DNA of 64,000 nucleotides, from positions 1,984,001 to 2,048,000 of the forward strand of contig NZ_CP159826.1 in NCBI RefSeq assembly GCF_047729875.1, in the 5' to 3' direction. Of this stretch, positions 25,801 through 34,126 are shown in pieces. The notes under the pieces are model-generated. The model was not told where the DNA came from. It was given only the letters and a program-made list of their open reading frames with translations, and made no database searches. Every line of letters begins with the position of its first letter. Position 1 is the first letter of the stretch. Source of the stretch: Marimicrobium sp913061115. GTDB lineage: Bacteria; Pseudomonadota; Gammaproteobacteria; Pseudomonadales; Halieaceae. The translations under genes and the position numbers were made by a program.

Positions 25801-27053
25801 GGTATCTCAGCGGTAAACGTTCCGTCGCCTACTGTGCTCAGGTTGAGGCCTGTATCGGATTGGTCGGGCGTGCGATAGGTGCAGGTGGTTGCTGTCTGGT
25901 CATTGCGAAATCCAGCCTGTACCGTTTCTGTCGCGGTAAATGTTGATGCGCCAACGGCAGCAGTGGGCAGCCACTGAAACGTCGCAAAACCAGACGCGTC
26001 GGTACCTGTTGTTTTGGTGTCGTTTGCGGCAGGATTTTCGCTCACCGGCAGTACCCACGCAAAGTCCAGCACTGCCGGGACGCTAACAGTCCCTGCAATG
26101 CTCCAGTTGCCCCCCGGTACTGCATCAGCGGTGGAATTGGGGTCTGGCGTTAAATCGACCCGCTTTTCTATAGTCACCGAGGGTGAGCACAGCTGAAAAG
26201 CCGCTTCGCGCAATGCGTCTTCGAGCTGGTTGAAGTCGGGCTCTCGGTAGACATCGTCTGTGGTGATATCAAACGGGTCTGAGTTACCGTTGGGATAGAC
26301 ATCCGGCCCTGAAATTTTTTGTATGCGGCTGAGTGATGCACTTGATGTTACGCCGTTGCCTACAGCGACAACTAAGATATGCGACTGTTGAGTTTTCAGA
26401 TTGTTGGCGTTGCCGACTGCTCGATTCGCCGCCAGATTTTTATCGGCTGAGGTGGTTTCGTTGTCGTTTAAGGGAACTTTGTTTTTATATTCGGAGTCGG
26501 TGACACGGTCGGTGCGTATTATTCGTGTTGGATCCCCATCGGTGATGAACACCGTTAAATGGGGAACAGTAAAATCTGGGCGCGGCGCATGATTGGGAAT
26601 ACCCATGCGCAAGCCGTCTTCCCAGTTGGTATTGCCACCGGGATTGTAGGTCGCGATATAGTCATCAAAGAACGTCTCAGTCGCATCAGTGATGGTCACG
26701 TATTCGCCAGGACTAAACGGACCCAGAGCGGGTAGTCTTGCCACTTTGGAAAACTCCGCTACCGCCATAGAAGAGCTGGTATTTTTCAGGGCATCAACAA
26801 AGGCGGTGAAGGCATCCTGCACGTCATCGGCGTTATTGCCAATGGAGCCAGATTCATCGAGCACCATGAGCACATTCAGACCGCAGGCTTGCACCAAATC
26901 AGGATTATCTATGGGGGTTTCAGTTTGCCGGGTCAGTGCATAGCCGGGGCTGCAAAAAAAGACAACCATCATCAAGCACAGCGCTACAGCGCCTGTCCTC
27001 GGTGAAGCTGCCGCATCGATTTTTTCGCTTTGCATCACTGTTTTTCTCCGCAC
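22833..27053 (-). CDS. giant VWA / DUF11-type repeat surface protein with C-terminal sorting tail
   Basis: 1406 residues. After a signal segment (about residues 20-40) comes a von Willebrand A domain with an intact MIDAS start, LMVLDESGSIG, and VFITDGDPT. An Ig-like region follows (VEKRVDL-type text, residues 290-430). Then eight repeats of about 100-120 residues run from residue 435 to the end. Each opens with [EQ]K.TNG.DAD..PGP and closes with DPSHYFG or DPSHHFG; this is the DUF11/DUF7507 type. The C-terminus, VPILSGYLLLLLCICLGG then IGAIAMRRR, is an IPTL-CTERM-like sorting signal with a divergent IPTL motif. Likely a long adhesin. ATG at 27035 is an alternative start. Confidence 0.88.
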   Translation of the reverse strand: MRRKTVMQSEKIDAAASPRTGAVALCLMMVVFFCSPGYALTRQTETPIDNPDLVQACGLNVLMVLDESGSIGNNADDVQDAFTAFVDALKNTSSSMAVAEFSKVARLPALGPFSPGEYVTITDATETFFDDYIATYNPGGNTNWEDGLRMGIPNHAPRPDFTVPHLTVFITDGDPTRIIRTDRVTDSEYKNKVPLNDNETTSADKNLAANRAVGNANNLKTQQSHILVVAVGNGVTSSASLSRIQKISGPDVYPNGNSDPFDITTDDVYREPDFNQLEDALREAAFQLCSPSVTIEKRVDLTPDPNSTADAVPGGNWSIAGTVSVPAVLDFAWVLPVSENPAANDTKTTGTDASGFATFQWLPTAAVGASTFTATETVQAGFRNDQTATTCTYRTPDQSDTGLNLSTVGDGTFTAEIPAESIVTCQLLNIAIPAPAISLQKRTNGSDADTVPGPTIASGKPVSWTYDVTNLGNTVLNSVQVTDQVTLPIAASGGTVSVQCPKSILIQGESMQCSATGVAGQLESGGNFTGQYGNEATVTATDSTGINVNATDPSHYLEVEPGVEIQKSTNGQDADSRPGPLIDVGQPVTWEYRVSNTGSEPLSNVVVTDSEGVSVIFQDGDANSNNRLDLNEVWRYTGQGNASSGQYQNIGEVSANGASKTVVDQDPSHYFGVAAAIAIEKSTNGIDADSPPGPTIIVGDPVTWQYEVTNTGNTPLIGWSVSDDQGVSVNCPNIILPPGSSASCFGAGVAQTGQYANVATAIAPDPGGGPNVTATDPSHYLGAAPAITLEKSTNGEDADDPKGPIIATGDPVAWSYVATNTGNVPLGSLLVVDSQLQSGDVTCPPTPVILPTESVTCTANGIAQAGQYQNTALVLAVPSNPLAGPGSAVADIDRSHYFGAAPGIAIEKYTNGLDADLPADAAFIPIGDPVDWVYLVINTGNEPLLNIQVTDDRGAIPLLVSGDDNNNNQLETGETWRFEAIGIAAAGDYANIGTATAADALGLSVTDTDPSHYFGFVNEITVEKSTAGVGVTAQDADLPPGPNLPVNSAVTWTYVVSSSATASPISNLRLTDDQLGEITTPPAGDTGNDGILSPGEIWTYTVTGTTVAGQYANLAEISGVGVDNVEVSDVDPSHYFGGDSSPALTLEKYTNGQDADTPPGPLLSIGTVANFVYVLENTGDVPLLNVAVADDQGVNVDCQGGNPVPRIAAGAQVICNGQATVSSGQYANLGSATGVDDFGDPVAASDPSHHFGVLPFNPGVDEPGISIEKSTNTVDADNPSGPKLLVGDTANFIYEVSNTGTTVLADISVVDDQGVTVSCPGGSPIPILQPGETQTCTGDVTVIEGQYKNIGLATGRATDGNTYSDEDPSHHRGVLTLTGVPILSGYLLLLLCICLGGIGAIAMRRR

Positions 27054-27074
27054 TGTGCCAGTGGCATTGGGTTT

Positions 27075-27314
27075 TTAGTTTTTTGCTGCGGACTTTCCAA
27101 TCGGATAACCGGCGTCCCCCCCGAAGCTAAGATCCGACAGGGTCCAAATAAACTGCGAATCAAGAATAAGACTCACATCCGTATAGGCGTTTGTCGTTGG
27201 GTCGAATGTAAAGGTTCCTGTCATTTCCCCAGTCACTGTGTATTCAATCGGGGCAGCAGTGACACTAAGAGACAGTGTAAGACAGAGAAATGCTAGGAGC
27301 TTTTTAAACAACAT
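27075..27314 (-). CDS. small exported protein (start of a PEP-CTERM-type family?)
   Basis: 79 residues from the ATG at 27314, which has AAGGAAAA upstream; the in-frame ATG at 27383 is unlikely. A clear signal peptide (LLAFLCLTLSLSVTAAPIEY) precedes VTGEMTGTFTFDPTTNAYTD, the opening strand pair seen in many PEP-CTERM-associated small proteins. The rest of such a protein is missing, so it may be truncated. It ends 21 nt before the VWA gene start on the same strand. Confidence 0.6.
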   Translation of the reverse strand: MLFKKLLAFLCLTLSLSVTAAPIEYTVTGEMTGTFTFDPTTNAYTDVSLILDSQFIWTLSDLSFGGDAGYPIGKSAAKN

Positions 27315-27417
27315 GCCTATTTTCCTTTTATTCTTGTTGCAGTCAGTATAGTCGTTTTGCTGGATATCGGTATAGCTGTTCACTCACCTGATAATACAGC
27401 TTAATCTTTGGCAATAG

Positions 27418-27436
27418 AGTAGGGAAAACCCTATTT
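27418..27436. promoter_or_regulatory. TAGGG-AAAA-CCCTA palindrome, copy 1
   Basis: The 19-mer AGTAGGGAAAACCCTATTT contains a perfect palindrome, TAGGG-N4-CCCTA (27420-27433), about 106 nt upstream of the small exported protein and VWA gene. The identical 19-mer occurs at 55716-55734 upstream of a PAS-HTH regulator. Short symmetric sites of this sort are typical for LuxR/NarL-type HTH proteins. Confidence 0.55.
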
Positions 27437-28050
27437 ATGGTGGCGCAGTAAGTGCCCCGACTGATTTTTTAAGAATGCCAAAGCCTCAAAGTGTTCACCC
27501 CTCACTCTAATTTTGCATGTACAAAAATGTGACTACCCTAACGGTATTTACAAGGCCGGTGGCTAGACTTTAGACCCCCCTACCCTCATTGGGGCGACCA
27601 CATCCTTGCGTCGTACCAGGGGCAACATAGAGGCTCAAGGAAATTGTATTTGGCGTACTTCGCCCAGCACCCCAAATGTTTTTCCAGCAAAACTCAGAAT
27701 GACCGAAATGCCTGAACAAACATTTCATATCGAACTTCACTTAACTAGACTAACGACTCCTGGCCGAAACGAAGTGCAGACCAGCCAGAGACACCTCGGC
27801 TCCTCAGCCGCCTAATGGGCTGGAACCGGTTTACGGATTCCCTCCCCTTTAGGGCGGAAAGTCGGAAAGCCGGAAAGCCCATACCTACTAACTGTTCCAT
27901 GGCATGTTCCACGGACTTTCCGGACGCTTTTAGATAACCACCCGAAAAGCAAAGAAAAAAACGGCCGCAGGGCTACTAGGTATAAGCTTTGCGGATATTT
28001 TTGGAAGCGGGTCGTAAAGCCGGGAAGTACATTTCTAACGAGGACGCAAA
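27437..28050. other. non-coding flank of mobile-element remnant with iteron-like repeats
   Basis: About 610 bp with no supported gene. CGGAAAG(T/C) repeats three times head to tail at 27855-27878, and an inverted copy lies at 27914-27922. GTTCCAYGG occurs at 27894 and 27906. Such clustered repeats downstream of a replication-type ATPase gene could form an origin. Confidence 0.45.
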
Positions 28051-30213
28051 TCACGAGATTATCTCCCTAAGAAGCGCCTTTTTCCCGTCGATTTTTTCTG
28101 TCCAAACGCCATACAGCACCCCCTGGATTTTGACCTCTGCCTTCATTTCCTTGGCGCTTGGAAGACACTTCACCCGATCGTATACGCCGCTCTTAGCGAC
28201 GCCCCATTCCTCAGAAAATGCTTCGAAGTAATCTGATAATATCGCCGGCCAACTGGCATCCGCCTGCTGAAGCACCCGGACGACATGCACAGGCATAATC
28301 GTACTAGGCTTATCGCCGCTGCCAGACTCAAGGTCAACCATGACGGGGTACCCGCACGGGTCACTAGCAGCATATTCGTTGTCCTGTGCAGCTAAACTTA
28401 TCACTGGCACGTCGATAGATTTGTTTTTAAAAAACGTCGTGGTGCCATCTTTGATCCCGTAGTTATTTTTCCCACTAGTTACACCAAAATATAACCCGCG
28501 TTCAAGCTCCGCAATGCCGTACCTACTGGCGTCTTTACTACTCAAGGACGTCAGCAGCATTGTGTGCCGGGCCGCGTTAACAACAGCACTAGCTCCGCGC
28601 GTAGAGTCATCCACGTTGGGCGAGCTACCAGATGACTTGCGGATATGGTGTAGTACTAACACGGCAGCACCCGTTCTTTCCGCGAGGCCACGGAGAATGC
28701 CCATTACCTGCTCCATATCCACATTGGAATTTTCGTCACCCGTGTGAATCGAGACTAATGGGTCGATTACTATTGCCCTGATATAATTCCTGTCGCACAT
28801 AGCCTCAATTAAGCCTACAACCTCCGTGGGTTCCATTGCGCCGTTTTTTGCTTTGCGCGCTAAAATCAGTTTTTTCTTCGATCCACTGACTAGCAACAAC
28901 TCGTCAAAAGCCTCTTGCTCCTCCTCTCCAGACAGACCGGCACCCTTGCAGATGCCTCTTGATCGAAGAATCAGCTCCTCCTTGCTGTCTTCGTTGCTGA
29001 TCATTAAGACTTTTCTGCGGTCCACGCTGCCACCGCCCACGAAACCTGTAAGGTCTCTTCCCGATGTCATAGCCAACGCCATAGAAAGCGCAAAGAGAGA
29101 CTTGCCCACACCACCCGCACCACTGAGAACAGTAACCACTCTACGCTCTAGCGTTCCGCCAAACATCTTGGGGCGTTTAAGTACATGTTGATCCTTGAGG
29201 GCCTTAGCCGATATGGGTTCAAGCCCAAGGTTTTTCATGGCTTTGTCATGACGCTCCTTGTCTTCCTCCCTCGCGCGCCTCTCGCGCTCCTCCCTGCCAG
29301 CTTCCCATTCCTCGTCCTCTATCCGTTGTTTCTCAGCCGCCAGCCTCTCGCGCTCCTCCCTACCAGCTTCCCATTTTTCATCCCGTATACGCTGGGCCTC
29401 TGCTCTGGCCTTTTCTTCTGCCACTTCTGCCTCCGCTCGCTCACGCTCTTTTCTGCAATATTCATATTCTGTATCCATTATCCGGTCGGCTTCGGCCATC
29501 AAACGCTCCGCGAGTTTGGCCTTTTCGGTGTCACTTTTATTGCGCACCGAGCCTAAAGGAACTTCAAGCACCCAGTTGGGAAATGGAATTGTATCGTCGT
29601 GGGCGCCGAGGGGACCAAGCTTCATCTGATCGTATGTGTCGTAGGCTACAATTCTATTCCTCGAAGGGGCCCTACATTCATCACCATTGCTAACAAAAAA
29701 GTTGAGCGGTATATTTTCATACTTTGTAAACAACAGTTCTCGTTCGGAGAGCTTCAACGATTGGAAGATCGATTCTAATTGATAGTCATAAATTAGACTG
29801 ACGCTCAAGCTTAAGGCACCTGTTGGAAACTTCGCCGTTGGATTATATTTGGGAAAGACTTCATAAAGCTTCTTATCGCTTTCAATCGGACCCGTGATGC
29901 TGAATTCAAAAATCGTATTCTTACCCGTATCCGTTGAATTTCTGCTGCTCGATACGTTCAAAATATAACCGCTATACCACCCGTCCCTGAGGAGCTCATC
30001 GCCAGACTGTCTTAGAAAATCTTCCCGAGCCGCCTCGTTGGGCTTCGCAATTATTTTCTTGTCCATCTCTCCCTCCATCTTTGACCCTAATCCAGCGTCT
30101 TTCTCAAGCGCGATCGCCAAATCATTCGCAGGCACTGCCAGATGCTTAGTGGGAACCAGGAGCTCACCATTCGACAGCACTGGGGCCCCGTTATCATTAT
30201 CAATTGACTCCAT
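28051..30213 (-). CDS. RepA-like AAA ATPase (RecA-fold), mobile-element replication protein
   Basis: 720 residues from the ATG at 30213, chosen for AAGGAGA upstream. The N-terminal 240 residues include a DUF669-like or ssDNA-binding-like domain (GWYSGYILNVSSSRNSTDTG). A charged helical segment of about 100 residues follows with near-repeats (REERERLAAEKQ; REERERRAREED), likely coiled coil. The RecA-fold domain has Walker A GAGGVGKS and Walker B IRAIVIDPLVS, with a sensor-like LVLHHIRKSSG. This is the AAA_25/RepA type used by P4-like satellites and plasmids. It overlaps the AlpA-like gene by 14 nt, indicating one operon. Confidence 0.82.
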   Translation of the reverse strand: MESIDNDNGAPVLSNGELLVPTKHLAVPANDLAIALEKDAGLGSKMEGEMDKKIIAKPNEAAREDFLRQSGDELLRDGWYSGYILNVSSSRNSTDTGKNTIFEFSITGPIESDKKLYEVFPKYNPTAKFPTGALSLSVSLIYDYQLESIFQSLKLSERELLFTKYENIPLNFFVSNGDECRAPSRNRIVAYDTYDQMKLGPLGAHDDTIPFPNWVLEVPLGSVRNKSDTEKAKLAERLMAEADRIMDTEYEYCRKERERAEAEVAEEKARAEAQRIRDEKWEAGREERERLAAEKQRIEDEEWEAGREERERRAREEDKERHDKAMKNLGLEPISAKALKDQHVLKRPKMFGGTLERRVVTVLSGAGGVGKSLFALSMALAMTSGRDLTGFVGGGSVDRRKVLMISNEDSKEELILRSRGICKGAGLSGEEEQEAFDELLLVSGSKKKLILARKAKNGAMEPTEVVGLIEAMCDRNYIRAIVIDPLVSIHTGDENSNVDMEQVMGILRGLAERTGAAVLVLHHIRKSSGSSPNVDDSTRGASAVVNAARHTMLLTSLSSKDASRYGIAELERGLYFGVTSGKNNYGIKDGTTTFFKNKSIDVPVISLAAQDNEYAASDPCGYPVMVDLESGSGDKPSTIMPVHVVRVLQQADASWPAILSDYFEAFSEEWGVAKSGVYDRVKCLPSAKEMKAEVKIQGVLYGVWTEKIDGKKALLREIIS

Positions 30214-30448
30214 GATTGTCTCCTTGGCACGGCAATGTCTTACCTTGCTGGATATACTCAGCCAGTTGATTGCGACTGTAGAGAATTTGCCGGCCACGCT
30301 TATAGCGCAGCAATAGAAGCGTGCCCCGATTGTGCAGACGCGTCATTGAATTGGGCTTAAGACCTAATAAACGCGCTGCTTCTTTGCGTGTAATAAGGTC
30401 ATCAAGAAAGTCTTTAGCATTGATTTGCTTTGGTTCGTTATAGGACAT
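30200..30448 (-). CDS. AlpA-like helix-turn-helix regulator
   Basis: 82 residues from the ATG at 30448, with AGGAAG upstream. The core DLITRKEAARLLGLKPNSMT then LHNRG is a MerR/AlpA-type winged helix, and RGRQILYSRNQLAEYIQ is the wing/helix typical of excisionase-like proteins. Such proteins control excision and replication of integrated elements. It precedes and overlaps the RepA-like gene and lies about 340 nt from tRNA-Arg. Confidence 0.8.
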   Translation of the reverse strand: MSYNEPKQINAKDFLDDLITRKEAARLLGLKPNSMTRLHNRGTLLLLRYKRGRQILYSRNQLAEYIQQGKTLPCQGDNHGVN

Positions 30449-30627
30449 GGTTAGGTCTTCCTGGATTGAATGAGAATCCAGTATCAACCCACGGGATGGC
30501 GTCCACACTTACTGCGGTGAAAATAATTTTTAGGGGCAAGTTTGCGGCTGTCTGAGCACAGAGATTTTGCTGGGGCGATATTGCCTATGGTGAGAGGGCT
30601 GCCGCCTTAGATCGGGGGCCTAGCTGT

Positions 30628-30746
30628 TTTCAGGGCAAATTGTAGTGAGGTCTAGAATTCACCCGAAAATCGGGCGCAAATGCTGCGTGGAATGTTAATC
30701 AGCGGCGAAATTGTCCCTCATGCGTCCCTCAAGGTTTCAGGGCAAA
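30628..30746. repeat. TTTCAGGGCAAA direct repeats near tRNA-Arg
   Basis: The 12-mer occurs at 30628-30639 and 30735-30746 between the AlpA-like gene and the tRNA 3' end. A CCCTCATGCGTCCCTCAAG stretch with repeated TCCCTCA lies between them. The position fits arm-type integrase or excisionase binding sites. Confidence 0.4.
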
Positions 30747-30786
30747 ATGAGCTAAATGACAAATCCTATATAAATCAGTAGTTTAA

Positions 30787-30863
<77 letters not shown>

Positions 30864-31513
30864 GCTTTAAACCTGTGACAATTATAGATCTTTGCCCTAT
30901 TTATTCCTGATCTGACTTACCCTGACAACTCGCTGCAGGCCATGATGTGGCCACAGTAGTCGATTCATTCGATAGTGGCAGTCGCAGCAAAATGCGCCCG
31001 TGAACCAAAAGGCACAGCCTGCTTTTCCGCAGTATAGAGAGTGCAGGCGACCGGGTATACCCCCAGGCGGGCTATCTGCCCTACCCCTACCCCCACGCCT
31101 ATGGATTCATCGGATCGGGGCTACCGTATGCACCGCGCTCGCGTTCTGACGCCGTCTGCGGCAGACACATCTCACCTATACCGTGCTATCCACTTTAAGA
31201 TGTTGCTACAACGTACAAAATTGACTCATGCTATAACAGGCTTCTAATCATGAGTGACGCCGAGTTTCTACGATACCTAAAACATAGCAATGCTATTGAA
31301 AAGCTGGTCTTTAGCGCAACTGCGCTAGACCAACGCCAGGCGATTTTCAATCGAGTGAGCATTGGGTGTCCTTGGTTGACAACAAGCAAATTTGCAGCCA
31401 ACATGATGTTGTTAACAGTATTAAAATATCGAATAATTTGCCACAAGAATAGATCAGATGCTGCCTCTGATTGCGCATCGGTCGCCTATTTTGTAAATGA
31501 GAAAAAAGCCCTG
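30864..31513. other. upstream region of esterase gene, no supported gene
   Basis: The region between the tRNA and the esterase contains a 10-bp palindrome, GGGTATACCC, at 31053-31062, just after a C/T-rich tract. The esterase frame is open back to 31250, but the extra residues look non-coding. Confidence 0.35.
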
Positions 31514-32569
31514 ATGACGGATCTAACATTGACCATAATTGAGCCTGTGGCAACCATTCGTAATGACGTTATAAACCTTTATCGCGCATCAGCACGCATC
31601 AAGCCCTCACTTTCTCTACTGAGTCTGCTCGTAGTCCTGATTGCATCAGCCTGCTCAGATGGATCGAACACAGACACTTTTGCCGTATCTGGCACAGATA
31701 CTACCACTGTAGCTCCTTATCTAAGCGGCTGCGCTGACACACAGTCATGCGCCTCCAACCCCAGGCTGGCGATTGATGATGCGCGGCCAGCCGAGGTGAG
31801 CATTCCCTCAGACTATAACACTGAGACCCTCTATCCACTGGTTATCCTGCTGCATGGTTTTGGCGCCAACGGTGTCGTTCAGTCGTTGTATTTTGGCCTA
31901 AATACACGCGTTGATACTCAACAGTTTGTACTGGTCACTCCCGATGGCACCATGAATGAATCTGGCCGCCGTTACTGGAACGCGACCCCCTCCTGTTGCG
32001 CTGGGCCAGATGAAGAAGACCAAATCGACGACGTTGCCTATATTCGAGGACTGATTGAAAAAGCAGCAGCGAACTACAGCATCGACACCTCCCGTGTTGG
32101 GCTGATCGGTCATTCCAATGGCGGTTTTATGAGTCTACGAATGGCATGCGAAGCCTCGGACCTGGTGACCTCAGTAGTCAGCCTCGCTGGCTCTACCTGG
32201 GAAGACGCTGCCAGCTGCATGCCGGCGGAGTACCCGGTGAGTGTTCTCGCAATGCACGGTGATGAAGATAGCGTCATTCCTTATGCAGGTAGCGTAATGC
32301 GTGGTTTCCCTAGCGCTACTGAAACCATCGCTCGCTTTGCTGGGCTTGCCGGTTGCGACATCAGCAACCCCTCTAAGCCAGAGAATATAAATGTAGACGC
32401 CAGTATCGATGGCGCTGAAACAGAAATACTCCGCTATTCAGGCTGCGCGCCCGGCGTTGATGCAGAACTGTGGACCATGGTTGGCAGCCCGCACATACCC
32501 ATTCCCTATGACGTTGAGGGCATGAATTCAGTCGTTGATTGGATGATCCGACATAGCAGAACAAACTAA
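31514..32569 (+). CDS. PHB-depolymerase/feruloyl-esterase-like lipoprotein (LpqC type)
   Basis: 351 residues from the ATG at 31514, though the frame is open to 31250 and the start is uncertain. A hydrophobic leader ends in lipobox ASAC, then SDGSNTDT. The hydrolase core shows PLVILLHGFGANG, WNATPSCCAGPDE (the Cys-Cys block typical of this esterase family), the nucleophile elbow GLIGHSNGGFMSLRMA, acid residue in LAMHGDEDSVIPY and His in GSPHIPIP. All triad elements are intact. Likely an exported polyester or aryl esterase anchored to a membrane. Confidence 0.85.
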   Translation: MTDLTLTIIEPVATIRNDVINLYRASARIKPSLSLLSLLVVLIASACSDGSNTDTFAVSGTDTTTVAPYLSGCADTQSCASNPRLAIDDARPAEVSIPSDYNTETLYPLVILLHGFGANGVVQSLYFGLNTRVDTQQFVLVTPDGTMNESGRRYWNATPSCCAGPDEEDQIDDVAYIRGLIEKAAANYSIDTSRVGLIGHSNGGFMSLRMACEASDLVTSVVSLAGSTWEDAASCMPAEYPVSVLAMHGDEDSVIPYAGSVMRGFPSATETIARFAGLAGCDISNPSKPENINVDASIDGAETEILRYSGCAPGVDAELWTMVGSPHIPIPYDVEGMNSVVDWMIRHSRTN

Positions 32570-32689
32570 GTTCTGGAGTTTTTGCACGGGACCCCTAGCA
32601 CTGCATTAACACAATGCTATGGGTGTCTGGCTATCCCTCGACTACCCGTTGCCACCCCGCTAGCCCTCAATCAAGTTTCGTCCAGTCGA

Positions 32690-33802
32690 TTAATTTCGTG
32701 GCTGACTTCGTATCCACTTGAAAGATGACCTTCCACTCTTAGCTTCGCGGGGCAATATGAAGCTCTCTGCGAGCCCTGAAACAATCACGCCATCTGCCTG
32801 TAAACTCCCCAAACCGCCAACGGATTTGAACAGCTGTTCCAGCTTGTCTCGATCCGCTGTCGTCAACTGCAGATACTGCTGCTGTAAACGCTCACGGCAA
32901 TACACGCGGTAATTAGTGGTTTTGGTGCCCTGAAATGCCAGGCTGTGGCCGGTAAAGTCGAAGCGTTTTTGACCCCGTTGGAAGGCGAGCGCATTCTGGT
33001 GCAGATAGGGTAGATAATCGGCGGCAATGCGTTGAAGGAATGGTTGCCACTCAGGTGTCTTTGGCCACTGCCATTCGATCGCTTTGGGCAATTTATCCGC
33101 TGAAGCATTCCATAATCGTGCCAGCCACTCATAGGTATTGGGGGCTTGTCGCCGCATCACTTCCGCGGAGTCTGGGTCATTGCCGAAATGACGAAACATC
33201 GAAGCGAAATAACCAAAGTCTGCCGCGCTGGGGTGGCTACCCAATAGAAAGGGCTGCCTGGCCAGTAAGCGCTCTAAGAATTCAAACTCCCTAAATAGCA
33301 TATCGCGCACGGAAGCTTCGTTAGCCAGGTTAACCCCGTCTCCCCACAACCATTCGCGCTGTTGGCGGCGGCCAAAAACCCAACCCAGGGGCCGAGCTAA
33401 TAACGTTGGTGCAAAGGCTTTCCCAATGGCGTAACCCACCGCCCAACGGGACGCACGAGGCACCCAGCGCCACCACATCGCCGGCCGCCACAACCACTCA
33501 TCGCCATAGTCCTCTATCAACAGGGCCAGGAATGCCAAGGCGGGATCATCTGGCGTAGTACATGGTTCGGGGTGCTGTTGCTCAAACCATTCCAGCATCG
33601 GGGTGGTATCGAACAACCACTGGCCATTGTCCATTTCTACGGCGGGCATTTTTTTCACACCGGTAGTCTGGGCTATTTTTTTCATTTCGCGCTGGCCACA
33701 CTCTACCGCTTTATAAACGATGCCCTTATAGCGTAAATACGCTTCCAGCTTGCCACTGAAATAGGAGATGTCGGATTTATAGACGGTATAGCGAGTTTTC
33801 AT
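32690..33802 (-). CDS. glutathione S-transferase-like protein, long form, copy 2
   Basis: 370 residues. The N-terminal thioredoxin-like domain begins YTVYKSDISYFSGKLEAYLR, followed by KKMPAVEMDNGQWLFDTTPM, where the cis-Pro GSH site lies. The helical domain holds EDYGDEWLWRPAMWWRW and FLLGSHPSAADFGYFASMF. The layout and EDxxDEW...RW motif match the gene at 2383-3426, with a C-terminal extension of about 100 residues in both. Monocistronic. Substrate unknown. Confidence 0.85.
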   Translation of the reverse strand: MKTRYTVYKSDISYFSGKLEAYLRYKGIVYKAVECGQREMKKIAQTTGVKKMPAVEMDNGQWLFDTTPMLEWFEQQHPEPCTTPDDPALAFLALLIEDYGDEWLWRPAMWWRWVPRASRWAVGYAIGKAFAPTLLARPLGWVFGRRQQREWLWGDGVNLANEASVRDMLFREFEFLERLLARQPFLLGSHPSAADFGYFASMFRHFGNDPDSAEVMRRQAPNTYEWLARLWNASADKLPKAIEWQWPKTPEWQPFLQRIAADYLPYLHQNALAFQRGQKRFDFTGHSLAFQGTKTTNYRVYCRERLQQQYLQLTTADRDKLEQLFKSVGGLGSLQADGVIVSGLAESFILPREAKSGRSSFKWIRSQPRN

Positions 33803-34126
33803 GGCGTTACAATAAACAAGTTCTGGTTCTTATACAAAAATACTCTGTGTGATGGCGCCAGCCAGTGCTAATTCCAATGCTACCAAAAGCTCCATCCCAC
33901 AAGGCACAAACGAGACAGAGAAGAGAACCCCAAAGTCTCTATACAAAGCTGATAACGTAAAGCTATGATATTCGCTATCAAAGGCTCAATGGCCAATGGG
34001 GGGAAATCACTGCAACTGCCGCAGCAAACCCACGTGCATCGATAGCAGTCATGATGCTGGCCGCAGGATGGCGTTGAGGCGCCATGCAGATAATGTAGGC
34101 AATAGAGTAAACATTTAGGAGGGTGT
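33803..34126. other. intergenic region between divergent genes
   Basis: 324 bp. It holds promoters for the GST-like gene (minus) and the serine hydrolase gene (plus); the latter has a strong AGGAGG site at 34116-34122. Nothing else is recognised. Confidence 0.4.
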
